Positions 7,367-15,396 of a stretch of 44,241 nucleotides of DNA are shown piece by piece. The position numbers and the translations under genes are program-made. Source of the stretch: JAYWGN01 sp043778255 (GTDB lineage Bacteria > Bacteroidota > Bacteroidia > Chitinophagales > Chitinophagaceae); assembly GCA_043778255.1 (NCBI GenBank), contig JAYWGN010000014.1:1-44241 (forward strand), in the 5' to 3' direction. Within the stretch, counting starts at the first letter, position 1, and each line of letters opens with the position of its first letter. A model generated the notes under the pieces. The model was not told the origin of the DNA. It saw only the letters and a program-made list of their open reading frames with translations, and ran no database searches.

Positions 7367-8764
7367 TATCACTCGTTGGTGTAATGTGGGTATCGTAATA
7401 TTTTTAAACCCTTTACCAATTAGTGTTTGCTGCAAGTGTTGCTGTACTTTTGGTTCGCCGTGTACTAAAAATAAATGCTCTACAGCTGCTGCATTTTGGC
7501 AACTGAGCCAATTGCACAAATCGTTATAATCGCCATGGGCACTCATACTGCGTAACTCGCCAATTTGTGCATTTACTTGATGGCTTTGCCCAAATATAGT
7601 TACCGAATCAGGCTTAGTTTTAAGCCTACCACCAAGTGAGTTGGGTTCGCAATAGCCACTCATTAATATACCATTGTTACTGTTTTCTATATTATTACTT
7701 ATATGGTGTTTTATACGGCCAGCATCGGCCATACCACTTGAACTTATTATTACACAGGGTTCGTTGTTGTAGTTAAGCATTTTACTGTCTTCTACGGTTT
7801 GGGTGTATTGCAACCCTGCAAACATAAATGGATCTTTGTCGCCTTGCTGTATTACTTGCTGTATGGTATTGTTAAAGTATTGTGGGTAGGCTTTAAGCAC
7901 CGTTGTGGCATCTTCACTTAATGGACTATCCACTATATAACTAAGCTTAGGTAGTTTGCCTTGGTTCTCTAATGTGTTGAGTGCATATAGCAACTCTTGT
8001 GTACGACCTACACTAAATGCTGGTATTAATAATTTCCCTTTTTTTGCTATGCAAATATTATTAATCCATTGTAAAAGGGTATCGGGTGTATCGGTGTGTT
8101 GGTCATGCAAAGTATCGCCATAAGTGCTTTCCATTATTATGTAATTGGCTTGGGCAAAGGGTTGTGGGCTTTTGAGTATAGCATCGGTGTACCTGCCTAC
8201 ATCGCCACTGAAGGTGAGTTGCTTGGTTACATCACCATCGGCAATAGTTAAGTTAATAGCAGCACTGCCCACTATATGGCCAGTATCGGTAAAGGTGCAT
8301 TGTACACTTTCGGTTACAGCAAATGGGGTATCATAATTATGTGTTACAAAATGTGTGGCAGTATCAGTAGCATCTTGCTGAGTATATAAAGGTTGGTACA
8401 AGGGTAACTTGTAAAATGCTCTTCGTTTGTTGGCAAATTTTACATCCATTTCTTGTATATTTGCACTGTCCTGTAACAGTATATTAGCAAGGTCTTTGGT
8501 GGCTGGTGTGCAATATATTTTACCTGTAAAACCCTCCTTTATTAACTTAGGCAATAAGCCAGTATGGTCAATATGGGCATGGCTTAGTACAACGGCTGTA
8601 ATGGTTTTAGCGTCAAACCCAAAGTTAGCATTTAGGTTAAATGTGGCTTCGCCCATACCTTGAAATAAGCCACAATCTAATAAAATGGAATCGCCATTTT
8701 GTAAAGTAATTAAATGCTTACTGCCAGTAACACAACCTGCTGCTCCGTGAAATGTAATTTGCAT
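7361..8764 (-). CDS. beta-CASP metallo-beta-lactamase-fold nuclease (RNA-processing type)
   Basis: A 467-residue cytoplasmic metallohydrolase of the YSH1/CPSF-73-like MBL family. Zinc ligands are visible in SHAHIDHTG (61-69), GHIVGSA with H163, and SGDVGR with D188. The beta-CASP part has ESTYGD (212-217), SSSGMADAGR (341-350), SAHGD (408-412) and a final HGE (435-437). This family cleaves RNA endo- or exonucleolytically in organisms where it has been tested; the target here is unknown. The last codons run directly into a short tandem repeat. It is divergent from clpS. Confidence 0.94.
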   Translation of the reverse strand: MQITFHGAAGCVTGSKHLITLQNGDSILLDCGLFQGMGEATFNLNANFGFDAKTITAVVLSHAHIDHTGLLPKLIKEGFTGKIYCTPATKDLANILLQDSANIQEMDVKFANKRRAFYKLPLYQPLYTQQDATDTATHFVTHNYDTPFAVTESVQCTFTDTGHIVGSAAINLTIADGDVTKQLTFSGDVGRYTDAILKSPQPFAQANYIIMESTYGDTLHDQHTDTPDTLLQWINNICIAKKGKLLIPAFSVGRTQELLYALNTLENQGKLPKLSYIVDSPLSEDATTVLKAYPQYFNNTIQQVIQQGDKDPFMFAGLQYTQTVEDSKMLNYNNEPCVIISSSGMADAGRIKHHISNNIENSNNGILMSGYCEPNSLGGRLKTKPDSVTIFGQSHQVNAQIGELRSMSAHGDYNDLCNWLSCQNAAAVEHLFLVHGEPKVQQHLQQTLIGKGFKNITIPTLHQRVII

Positions 8765-8815
8765 AACTTTTCAAATATTTTTAAATCGTTTGTATATTTA
8801 AGTTGAAATTAGTTT

Positions 8816-8823
8816 TATTTTTG
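8816..8823 (+). promoter_or_regulatory. possible -7 promoter box upstream of clpS
   Basis: TATTTTTG fits the Bacteroidota -7 consensus TAnnTTTG and sits 37 bp before the clpS start. The only TTTG upstream (8789-8792) is 23 bp away, longer than the usual 19-21, so this is a weak call. Confidence 0.35.
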
Positions 8824-8860
8824 TAAAAAGTATAAAAATATTTTATACACAAATACCATA

Positions 8861-9154
8861 ATGAGTACAAATACAAAAACTTGGGAAAATGCCGATACCG
8901 ATGTATTAGAACAACACGAATATAGCTGCCAGTTAATTGTATGGAACGATGAGGTAAATACATTTGAATGGGTAATAGAAACTTTGGTAGATGTGTGTGG
9001 GCACCAAACAGAACAAGCAGAGCAGTGTGCTATGCTAATACATACCCAAGGTAAGTATGCAGTGAAGAACGGGGATTATGAAACCTTAAAACCAATGTGC
9101 GATGCCATTACCGAAAGACTAATAAATGCTACGGTGGAGGAAATGGCTCAGTAG
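8861..9154 (+). CDS. clpS: ATP-dependent Clp protease adaptor ClpS
   Basis: A 97-residue protein with a short polar N-terminal tail and the ClpS core. QLIVWNDEVNTFEWVIETL (32-50) matches the conserved start of the fold (family: ...V.L.NDD.TPMEFV...), where the acidic NDE binds the alpha-amino group of N-degron substrates, and the HTQGK segment matches the family H-x-x-G motif. ClpS delivers N-end-rule substrates to ClpAP or ClpCP. No clp ATPase gene is nearby. It is a single-gene unit, divergent from the nuclease gene. Confidence 0.93.
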   Translation: MSTNTKTWENADTDVLEQHEYSCQLIVWNDEVNTFEWVIETLVDVCGHQTEQAEQCAMLIHTQGKYAVKNGDYETLKPMCDAITERLINATVEEMAQ

Positions 9155-9236
9155 TATATACTTTAACAAATATTTACTCCTAATAAACTTGTGTAATTTT
9201 AATATTAGTGCATCTTACTATTTAATATTATAATTT

Positions 9237-10418
9237 ATGAAAAAAATACAAGGTTTTGTTTGGGCATTTTTTGCTTTAGCAAGTACAGCTACAATAACAA
9301 TTGCATTTAACCCAACTAAAAAAGCACCAACAAATATTTCCGCCTTGGCGGATAATACTAAAAAGGCTGCACCCAAGGTACAAGTGGCTATACTGCTTGA
9401 TGTAAGTAATAGTATGGACGGCTTAATAGACCAAGCAAAAGCACAATTATGGAATATGGTGAGTGTGCTAGGCAAAGCTACTTGCAATGGAGTGGCACCT
9501 ACTATTGAAATAGCCTTATACGAATATGGCCGAACAAGTAATAGCCAAAAAGAAGGCTATGTAAAGCAAATAAATGGGTTTATTAATAGCTTAGATTCGT
9601 TGTCGGAAAATTTGTTTGCACTTACTACTAATGGCGGCGATGAGTATTGCGGAAAGGTTATATATACAGCAATAGAACAGTTGCAGTGGGATGTAGCTCC
9701 CGAAAATTATAAGGTAATATTTATAGCAGGTAACGAAGATTTTTTGCAAGGAACACTTAAATATACCGAGGCTTGTACCTATGCCAAACAAAAAGGAATA
9801 ATATTAAATACTATATACTGTGGTGACAAAAAGCAAGGCATAATAGAGCATTGGAACTTAGGTGGCGAGTGTGGCAGTGGTAGCTTTACTAATATTAACT
9901 CCAATGCAAAATTTGAAGATATAGCAACGCCTTATGACAGTACAATGTATGTACTTAACACTCAATTGAATGGATCGTATGTAACTTATAATAGTATAGG
10001 AATTGCCAACCAAACTAAGCAAGGCAAAATGGATATGCTAAATACTACTATGAATAAAAGTGTGGGCTTAAAACGTATAGCTGCCAAAGCTAACAAAGCT
10101 GCTTACAAAAATGATAATTGGGACTTAGTAGATGCCTACGAAAAAAATAATAAAGTACTAATAGGGCTTGATACAAAAATGCTACCCGATAGCTTAAAAA
10201 ATAAAAGTACCGCAGCATTAGAAACCTTTGTACAAGCCAAAATAGCGGAACGTGGTGTAGTGCAAAAACAAATAGATTCGCTTAACACACAGCGAGAAAA
10301 TTACTTAATAGTAGAACGTAAAAAACGTGCTGAAAACAAAACCGAACAAACATTGGAAACTGAAGTAGAAAAAATAATAAAGCAACAAGCCATTAGGTAT
10401 AATATAATAATACAGTAA
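9237..10418 (+). CDS. secreted von Willebrand factor A domain protein
   Basis: A 393-residue protein with an N-terminal signal peptide or membrane anchor (residues 1-24), then a VWA domain beginning at VQVAILLDVSNSMDGLID (48-65). DVSNS (55-59) is the D-x-S-x-S metal-ion-dependent adhesion site. The domain ends near residue 240; the remainder (about 265-393) is Lys/Glu-rich and probably helical. VWA domains bind protein partners through a divalent metal; the partner is not apparent. A strong terminator follows at 10439, so the gene is transcribed separately from the next pair. Confidence 0.88.
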   Translation: MKKIQGFVWAFFALASTATITIAFNPTKKAPTNISALADNTKKAAPKVQVAILLDVSNSMDGLIDQAKAQLWNMVSVLGKATCNGVAPTIEIALYEYGRTSNSQKEGYVKQINGFINSLDSLSENLFALTTNGGDEYCGKVIYTAIEQLQWDVAPENYKVIFIAGNEDFLQGTLKYTEACTYAKQKGIILNTIYCGDKKQGIIEHWNLGGECGSGSFTNINSNAKFEDIATPYDSTMYVLNTQLNGSYVTYNSIGIANQTKQGKMDMLNTTMNKSVGLKRIAAKANKAAYKNDNWDLVDAYEKNNKVLIGLDTKMLPDSLKNKSTAALETFVQAKIAERGVVQKQIDSLNTQRENYLIVERKKRAENKTEQTLETEVEKIIKQQAIRYNIIIQ

Positions 10419-10438
10419 TGGGATTAGTTAAACCCTGA

Positions 10439-10474
10439 AAATAAAGCAGCAAAATATTTGTTGCTTTATTTTTA
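10439..10474 (+). terminator. intrinsic terminator after the VWA gene
   Basis: A 15-bp stem (10439-10453 with 10457-10471, one G.T pair) around a 3-nt ATA loop, closing with a T-run. It is 21 bp past the VWA stop codon. Confidence 0.85.
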
Positions 10475-10494
10475 ATATTATGTTTCATTATTTA

Positions 10495-10524
10495 TTGAAA
10501 GTTCAATAATATATATTACCTTTG
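10495..10524 (+). promoter_or_regulatory. Bacteroidota-type promoter for the small membrane gene pair
   Basis: TTG at 10495-10497, a 19-bp spacer, then TACCTTTG at 10517-10524. This fits the Bacteroidota sigma factor consensus (TTG-N19-TAnnTTTG) exactly. Transcription should start near 10531, giving a short leader before the ATG at 10544. Confidence 0.75.
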
Positions 10525-10543
10525 CATTACAAAAGCACTACCA

Positions 10544-10900
10544 ATGAATAGTATTGCAATTATAACCTACTTATTACTCAGTTATTATATTACTATACAT
10601 GTAGGTTTACGGTTTTATAACAATGGCAAATATTATATACTCAGCATATTAGATAATGATGAAAACTTTACAAACTTTGTAAACAAATTATTGCTTACTG
10701 GCTATTACTTATGCAACCTTGGCTATGTAGCTATTACAATTGGTTACTGGGAGCAAGTGCTTACCTACACACAATTAGTACCCTATATTGTAAACAAATT
10801 GGGCAATATAATATTACTACTTGGTGTGCTGCATGTAATTAATATGACTACTATATTGCTATATGGTTACGTTACAAAAAAGCATTTTTTTAAACCCTAA
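10544..10900 (+). CDS. small membrane protein, paralogue of the next gene
   Basis: 118 residues with three or four predicted transmembrane helices (about 3-20, 45-68, 85-108). Family unknown to me. It aligns with the following protein over the whole length: both have a first helix, a short polar segment with a hydrophobic patch (YYILSILD here, PFMLEIF there), then T-G-(YF)-Y-L-x-N-(LV)-G in helix 2 and a last helix ending in a basic tail. The pair is 11 bp apart, behind a good promoter, so they are probably made together and may form a hetero-oligomer (inference). Confidence 0.75.
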   Translation: MNSIAIITYLLLSYYITIHVGLRFYNNGKYYILSILDNDENFTNFVNKLLLTGYYLCNLGYVAITIGYWEQVLTYTQLVPYIVNKLGNIILLLGVLHVINMTTILLYGYVTKKHFFKP

Positions 10901-10911
10901 AATATACAATT

Positions 10912-11283
10912 ATGAACACTTTAAATTTTGAAGCTTATCTCATTTATTTGCCTTTAGTACTAGTGCTTACTTGGTATGTAGCGCATACATTATTTAAAAA
11001 CAGTAGGCCGTTTATGCTAGAGATATTTCATGGTAAAGTAGAAATTGCAACGGCTACTAACCGATTATTTGAAACTGGCTTTTACTTACTCAATGTAGGA
11101 TTTGCATTTAAAATAATGGAAATTACCAGTAGTGTAGCAACAAGGCAAACCATGCTTGAAATACTAAGTAGCAAAATTGGTGGCTACAGTATTTACCTTG
11201 GAGTAATGTTGTTTTTTAACATGTACTTATTTTTTAGAGGTCGTAAAGTAGCAAAGCAACATGAAAAATTAGTAACCCTATAA
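10912..11283 (+). CDS. small membrane protein, paralogue of the previous gene
   Basis: 123 residues with three or four predicted membrane helices (about 8-24, 52-70, 86-105) and a basic C-terminal tail (FRGRKVAKQHEK). It shares TGFYLLNVGFA with TGYYLCNLGYV of the upstream gene, showing a tandem duplication. Function unknown; no catalytic motifs are seen. The operon ends at the bidirectional hairpin at 11302-11335. Confidence 0.78.
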   Translation: MNTLNFEAYLIYLPLVLVLTWYVAHTLFKNSRPFMLEIFHGKVEIATATNRLFETGFYLLNVGFAFKIMEITSSVATRQTMLEILSSKIGGYSIYLGVMLFFNMYLFFRGRKVAKQHEKLVTL

Positions 11284-11301
11284 TACCTATTTTTAAACAT
11301 A

Positions 11302-11337
11302 AAATAAACACTCAACTAATTTGGGGTGTTTATTTTT
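11302..11337. terminator. bidirectional terminator between convergent genes
   Basis: AAATAAACAC (11302-11311) pairs with GTGTTTATTT (11326-11335), with T-runs following on both strands. It separates the plus-strand membrane-protein pair from the minus-strand thioesterase gene. Confidence 0.8.
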
Positions 11338-11754
11338 TTAGAGTGCTACTACTGGTTTGTTAGTTCTAAAGCAAGTGCCTTTAAATATTGCAACTGTTTG
11401 CAACTGTTGGTTAGTAATAGCAACTTGATATAAGCCAGTACTTTTGCCATTGTGCAACTCTGTTGTTTGGGCTATTAGTACATCGCCTACCAATACAGGT
11501 TTCAAAAAATTAATAGCAGTATCCAAAGCAACTGATACTACATTACGGTTATTGCAAGCAAATGCAAAAGCACTATCGGCAAAGCCAAATGCAATACCTC
11601 CATGTACTATACCTAGCCCATTTAACATTTCGGGTCGTACTGTCATTTGTATTTTGCTATAGCCTTCACTTATTTGTAGTACAATAATACCTAGCCATTG
11701 GCTGTACTTATCGTGTAGTAGCATGTGGTCAACTACTTGTGCTTGGGTAGTCAT
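11338..11754 (-). CDS. PaaI-like hotdog-fold acyl-CoA thioesterase
   Basis: A 138-residue cytoplasmic hotdog protein. The family motif LNGLGIVHGGIAFGFADSAF (44-63) is complete: HGG (51-53) and D60 make the active site of PaaI-type thioesterases. These hydrolyse hydroxylated phenylacetyl-CoA or other stalled aryl/acyl-CoA esters, freeing CoA. It is the last gene of a three-gene minus-strand operon, 14 bp after the PaaG-like isomerase gene, which supports an aromatic-CoA role. No other paa genes are in the window, so the assignment to phenylacetate catabolism is tentative. Confidence 0.88.
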   Translation of the reverse strand: MTTQAQVVDHMLLHDKYSQWLGIIVLQISEGYSKIQMTVRPEMLNGLGIVHGGIAFGFADSAFAFACNNRNVVSVALDTAINFLKPVLVGDVLIAQTTELHNGKSTGLYQVAITNQQLQTVAIFKGTCFRTNKPVVAL

Positions 11755-11768
11755 ATATGGTATAAATT

Positions 11769-12545
11769 TTACTTACCTATAAACACTGGTTTTCGTTTTT
11801 CTAAAAATGCAGTAATACCTTCGTTATAATCGTAAGTAGCTGCTGCTTGTTGTTGCAAAGTATCTTCAGTTTGTAATTGTTGTTGCCAACTGTTGGTGTA
11901 TGATTGTTGTAAAGCTTGCTTGGTAAGTGCTAACCCCACACTTGGCAGTTGGGCTAATTTGGTGGCTATATTGGTACACTCAGCATCAAATACTTCATCG
12001 GGGTATGCTTTATAAATCATGCCAATAGTATCGGCTTCGGTAGCTGTAATTTTATCGCCCAGTAGCATAATTGCACTAGCTTTTTGCCAACCAATTAAGC
12101 GGGGCAATGTGTGGGTGCCGCCACTATCGGGGATTAGTCCTATTTTGCTAAATGCTTGTATAAAACTGGCTGAATATGTGGCCACCACTACATCGCAACA
12201 TAGAGCAATATTAGCACCTGCACCTGCAGCTACACCATTTACTTTTGCTATTATGGGCTTGGTGCAACTCTTAATTGCTGTTACTATTGGGTTGTAATGT
12301 TCACTTAATATTTTGTTCATTTCCATTTTGGCTTCGCCTACGAGTTCGGCAATATCCTGCCCGGCACTAAAGGCTTTACCAGCACCTGTTATCACTATTG
12401 CTTTTACGTTATTATCAGTTTGGCAATTGGCAATAGCATTTTGCAAAGCCAAAGCCATAGTACGGTTAAATGCATTAAACTTATCCGGTCGGTTGAGGGT
12501 AATAGTTGCAATGTTATTTTCAATTGTTAGTAGTATTGTATCCAT
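11769..12545 (-). CDS. enoyl-CoA hydratase/isomerase, PaaG-like
   Basis: A 258-residue crotonase-fold enzyme. Oxyanion-hole segments are AFSAGQDIAEL (58-68) and GVAAGAGANIALCCD (104-118). The active-site region is IGLIPDSGGTHTLPRL (135-150), where D140 is the single acidic catalytic residue, and the C-terminus YNEGITAFLEKRKPVF is typical of the group. LIPDSGGT plus a one-acid active site points to PaaG (ring 1,2-epoxyphenylacetyl-CoA isomerase) more than to a true hydratase. It is 4 bp downstream of a small membrane gene and 14 bp upstream of the PaaI-like gene. Confidence 0.87.
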   Translation of the reverse strand: MDTILLTIENNIATITLNRPDKFNAFNRTMALALQNAIANCQTDNNVKAIVITGAGKAFSAGQDIAELVGEAKMEMNKILSEHYNPIVTAIKSCTKPIIAKVNGVAAGAGANIALCCDVVVATYSASFIQAFSKIGLIPDSGGTHTLPRLIGWQKASAIMLLGDKITATEADTIGMIYKAYPDEVFDAECTNIATKLAQLPSVGLALTKQALQQSYTNSWQQQLQTEDTLQQQAAATYDYNEGITAFLEKRKPVFIGK

Positions 12546-12549
12546 TATA

Positions 12550-12981
12550 TTATAATAAATTTTTTACGTAGTTAAAAAAATAGGAGTACACAAAACACCT
12601 AATAAGCACTGCTACCAAACTCCACTTAATTAGCGTTTTGGGGTTAATACCTAAGCCTACACCTATACCCATACTTATAGGTGCGCCCATAAGAAAAGTA
12701 CCTATAAACCCGAGGCCAAATAAACCATACTTATCTCGTAGGGTTATTAAAAATTTTGCTTTACCCCCAACAGTTTTTTCGGGTAAAGGTTTTTTAAATT
12801 TTTGAAAAAATAATTTTATTTTATCGCCTAAAAATGCAGCTACAAATACACCAATAATACCGCCAGTAAGTGTAGCAAAAAACAAATAGCTTGATGTAAG
12901 GCCAAAGCCCATACCTGTGGCTATGGCAACGTATATTTCAAAGGTAGAGAGTAGTACAACCAACCCAATTTTGTAGAGCAT
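12550..12981 (-). CDS. small multi-pass membrane protein
   Basis: 143 residues with about four membrane helices (around 4-22, 30-52, 90-110, 115-138) and a basic cytoplasmic loop (KLFFQKFKKPLPEKTVGGKAKF). GFIGTFLMGAPISMGIGVGLG is reminiscent of the putative small multidrug export family, but I cannot confirm that. It is the first gene of the operon with the PaaG- and PaaI-like enzymes (4 bp before the second gene), so it could serve transport linked to that chemistry; this is inference only. Confidence 0.72.
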   Translation of the reverse strand: MLYKIGLVVLLSTFEIYVAIATGMGFGLTSSYLFFATLTGGIIGVFVAAFLGDKIKLFFQKFKKPLPEKTVGGKAKFLITLRDKYGLFGLGFIGTFLMGAPISMGIGVGLGINPKTLIKWSLVAVLIRCFVYSYFFNYVKNLL

Positions 12982-12997
12982 TAAAGTAATGTTTTTA

Positions 12998-13005
12998 CAA
13001 ATGTA
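12998..13005 (-). promoter_or_regulatory. -7 box upstream of the PaaG/PaaI-like operon
   Basis: TACATTTG on the minus strand (13005 to 12998) matches TAnnTTTG and lies 17 bp before the start of the first operon gene. The expected -33 region (about 13026-13029) reads TTTA in place of TTTG, so the match is partial. Confidence 0.5.
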
Positions 13006-13139
13006 AGGTATGCTATTGGTGCTTTAAAATTTATTAGTTTTTTGAGTGTTGTGGTAATTTTTTCATTTTTTGGCTTCGCTAAAATGGTGACTAAATAGTT
13101 GGTTTTTATAATATTATTAAATGTTGTTGTGTTTATTTT

Positions 13140-13856
13140 AAACCCTGAATTTTATTTACGGCAATTATTTTATACCGTGAATTTTATTCACGGCAATTAT
13201 TGTTCAACCACTTCGTGGTTGGATGACCTACTTAAACCCTGAATTTTATTAAAGGCAATTATTTTATACCGTGTACTTTATTTACGGCAATTATGGTTCA
13301 ACCACTTCGTGGTTGGATAACCTATTTTATACCGTGAATTTTATTCACGGCAATTATTTTATACCGTGAATTTTATTCACGGCAATTATGGTTCAACCAC
13401 TTCGTGGTTAAATGACCTACTTAAACCCTGAATTTTATTCACAGCAATTATTTTATACCGTGTACTTTATTTACGGCAACTATTTTATACCGTGAATTTT
13501 ATTCACGGCAAATATTTTATACCGTGAATTTTATTCACGGCAATTATGGTTCAACCACTTCGTGGTTGGATAACCTACTTAATCAATGAATTTTATTAAA
13601 GGCAAATACCTTATACCGTGAATTTTATTCACTGCAATTATGGTTCAACCACTTCGTGGTTGGATGCCCTACTTAAACCCTGAATTTTATTCACGGCAAT
13701 TATTTTATACCGTGAACTTTATTAACGGCAAATATTTTATACCGTGAATTTTATTCACGGCAATTACTGTTCAACCACTTCGTGGTTAAATGACCTACTT
13801 AAACCCTGAATTTTATTCACTGCAATTATGGTTCAACCACTTTGTGGTTGGATAAA
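13140..13856. repeat. composite array of two interleaved palindromic repeats
   Basis: About 715 bp of non-coding DNA built from two units. Unit A (about 31 bp) carries CCGTGAATTTTATTCACGG, a perfect 8-bp inverted repeat around TTT, followed by CAATTATTTTATA; I count 16 copies, some eroded in one arm (for example near 13236 and 13584). Unit B carries CAACCACTTCGTGGTTG, a 7-bp inverted repeat around TTC, followed by GATGACCTACTTAAACCCTG; I count 7 copies (near 13203, 13287, 13391, 13549, 13643, 13770, 13831). One to four A units separate successive B units. Every unit would form a hairpin in RNA or single-stranded DNA. There are no unique spacers. Bases 12982-13139 and 13857-13922 hold only AT-rich flank. 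Confidence 0.95.
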
Positions 13857-13922
13857 AAAAGAGAGAGATTTGTTGGATTAAGAGCAATTGCAAATAACAA
13901 TTTTTTTTTCAACCTAAAAAAC

Positions 13923-14465
13923 TTATGTATAGTAAGGGCTTATAAGCCAATACACAATTGGGCCAGTAACGGCTACGTAAAACCAAATTGGCCATGTTAT
14001 TTTTGCTAATTTTTTATGCCTACTATATTCGCCAACTAAAGCCCTGTAAGCAGTATACAACACAAATGGCATTATAATAGCTGCCAAAAAAATATGGGTA
14101 ATCAATATTACAAAGTATACAGTACGGGCAGTGCCAATACCACCATACTTGGTATCGCCAGTAAATAGATGATGACAAATATATGATACCAAAAATAATA
14201 CAGATAGCACCATTGCCGTTAACATTAGCTGTTTGTGAAGTTGGTATTTTTTTTGTTTAATAGCTACTAATGCTGCTATTAATAATACTGCTACTGTAGA
14301 GTTAATAAAGGCATTTACAGTTGCAAACAAATGTTTATTGAACCCTAAATTTACATTAACTGTAATGCGGCTAAGTGCCGTAACTGCCACAAATACTATA
14401 ATTGAAAATGTAATAATGAGTATGTTCGCTTTTTTATCGTTTTTAGTAATTGTTTGTGGTAGCAT
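13923..14465 (-). CDS. DUF420 membrane protein of the cytochrome oxidase cluster
   Basis: 180 residues with five predicted membrane helices. It fits the DUF420 family, usually found beside cytochrome c oxidase genes: conserved features are HKQLMLTAMVLSVLFLVSYICHH (93-115), THIFLAAIIMPF, and HKKLAKITWPIWFYVAVTGPIVYW near the end, with His residues on several helices. The role of the family is not settled; oxidase assembly is the usual suggestion. It is the last gene of the ctaE-ctaF-sco-DUF420 series, 38 bp after the SCO1 gene, and its 3' flank is the palindromic repeat array. Confidence 0.88.
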   Translation of the reverse strand: MLPQTITKNDKKANILIITFSIIVFVAVTALSRITVNVNLGFNKHLFATVNAFINSTVAVLLIAALVAIKQKKYQLHKQLMLTAMVLSVLFLVSYICHHLFTGDTKYGGIGTARTVYFVILITHIFLAAIIMPFVLYTAYRALVGEYSRHKKLAKITWPIWFYVAVTGPIVYWLISPYYT

Positions 14466-14503
14466 ATAGATAAGTTATGATTTTTATTGTTAGGTGTAAT
14501 TGC

Positions 14504-15310
14504 TTAGGAGTCTTCTTTTTTTCGTTTTCTGTACATCCAAAAAAACACTAAGCCACATAATACCATTGATATTATAAGTAATACAAACGGTGGCTTTCCT
14601 TTTACAGTTTTTTCTACTTTTATTAATCCTGCTGCATAGCCAATTTGTGCCATATCTTTCTCCAACCGCCCATTGTAAAACCTTGTACCGTCGGGGTTTT
14701 CGGGGGTTACTTCACTAGGTACATCTTTGCCTCTTATTATCCTTTTTTTATCGAGTAAGTACACGTATTCAGTATGTATAAAGTCAATGGTACTATCCAG
14801 TTTATAGTTGCCTTTAAATTCATTTTGTATTACTGTAGCAACTGTATCATCTACCAATCGGCATAGCCACCAATTGTCGTGTTTTATATCGTATTTGTTA
14901 GCATAAGCTCTCAAGGCCTTTACTGTATCTCGTTTGGGGTCCATAGTAATAGATACTATATGTATATCCGAATCCTTTACTATAGTGGCTTGTACCTTTT
15001 GCAAGTTAGCCATTATAGCTGGGCATACACTTGGGCAATGTGTAAAAAAGAAATTGACTAACACTACTTTACCTCGTAACGAATCCATACTTACAGTATC
15101 ACCATATTGGTTAACCATACGTAGGTTTTTAACTTTATGCCATACAGTATCCGTATGTTTTTTACCATCTACAGTATCTTCAATTACGGAGTCGTAAAAA
15201 TATTTTTTAGGCATTTTTACATGAGTAGCAGTGTAATTTTTTACAATAAAATAACAACTAATGGGTAGTACTGTGCATACAATTATTGCAAATATGGTGC
15301 TTATTTTCAT
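14504..15310 (-). CDS. SCO1/SenC copper chaperone
   Basis: A 268-residue thioredoxin-fold protein that delivers copper to the CuA site of cytochrome c oxidase. The copper-binding CPSVC motif (C92, C96) follows VVLVNFFFTHCP, and the third ligand is H179 in DFIHTEYVYLLD. SITMDPKRDT (120-129) is also typical. An N-terminal helix (5-24) anchors it with the domain outside. Unlike the shortest family members it also has a C-terminal membrane helix (about 240-260) ending in YRKRKKEDS. Sits between ctaF and the DUF420 gene. Confidence 0.93.
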   Translation of the reverse strand: MKISTIFAIIVCTVLPISCYFIVKNYTATHVKMPKKYFYDSVIEDTVDGKKHTDTVWHKVKNLRMVNQYGDTVSMDSLRGKVVLVNFFFTHCPSVCPAIMANLQKVQATIVKDSDIHIVSITMDPKRDTVKALRAYANKYDIKHDNWWLCRLVDDTVATVIQNEFKGNYKLDSTIDFIHTEYVYLLDKKRIIRGKDVPSEVTPENPDGTRFYNGRLEKDMAQIGYAAGLIKVEKTVKGKPPFVLLIISMVLCGLVFFWMYRKRKKEDS

Positions 15311-15327
15311 TCTATGGTATTAACAAC

Positions 15328-15370
15328 AATCCCTCTTTAATTGTTGTAAATAACAGTTGAAAGAGGGATT
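15328..15370 (-). terminator. hairpin between ctaF and the SCO1 gene
   Basis: An 11-bp perfect inverted repeat: AATCCCTCTTT (15328-15338) and AAAGAGGGATT (15360-15370), with a 21-nt loop. On the transcribed minus strand it is followed only by GTTGTTAATA, not a strong T-run, so it may be a weak terminator or an RNA-processing or stability hairpin that sets the ratio of oxidase subunits to assembly factors. Confidence 0.55.
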
Positions 15371-15396
15371 AAATTTGAAACAGATTATTTAAAAGA

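Noticed and set aside
13140..13856. Long palindromic repeat array as a CRISPR or replication origin
   Set aside because: Repeats are interleaved with each other without unique spacers, and no DnaA-box cluster or dnaA/parAB gene is near.
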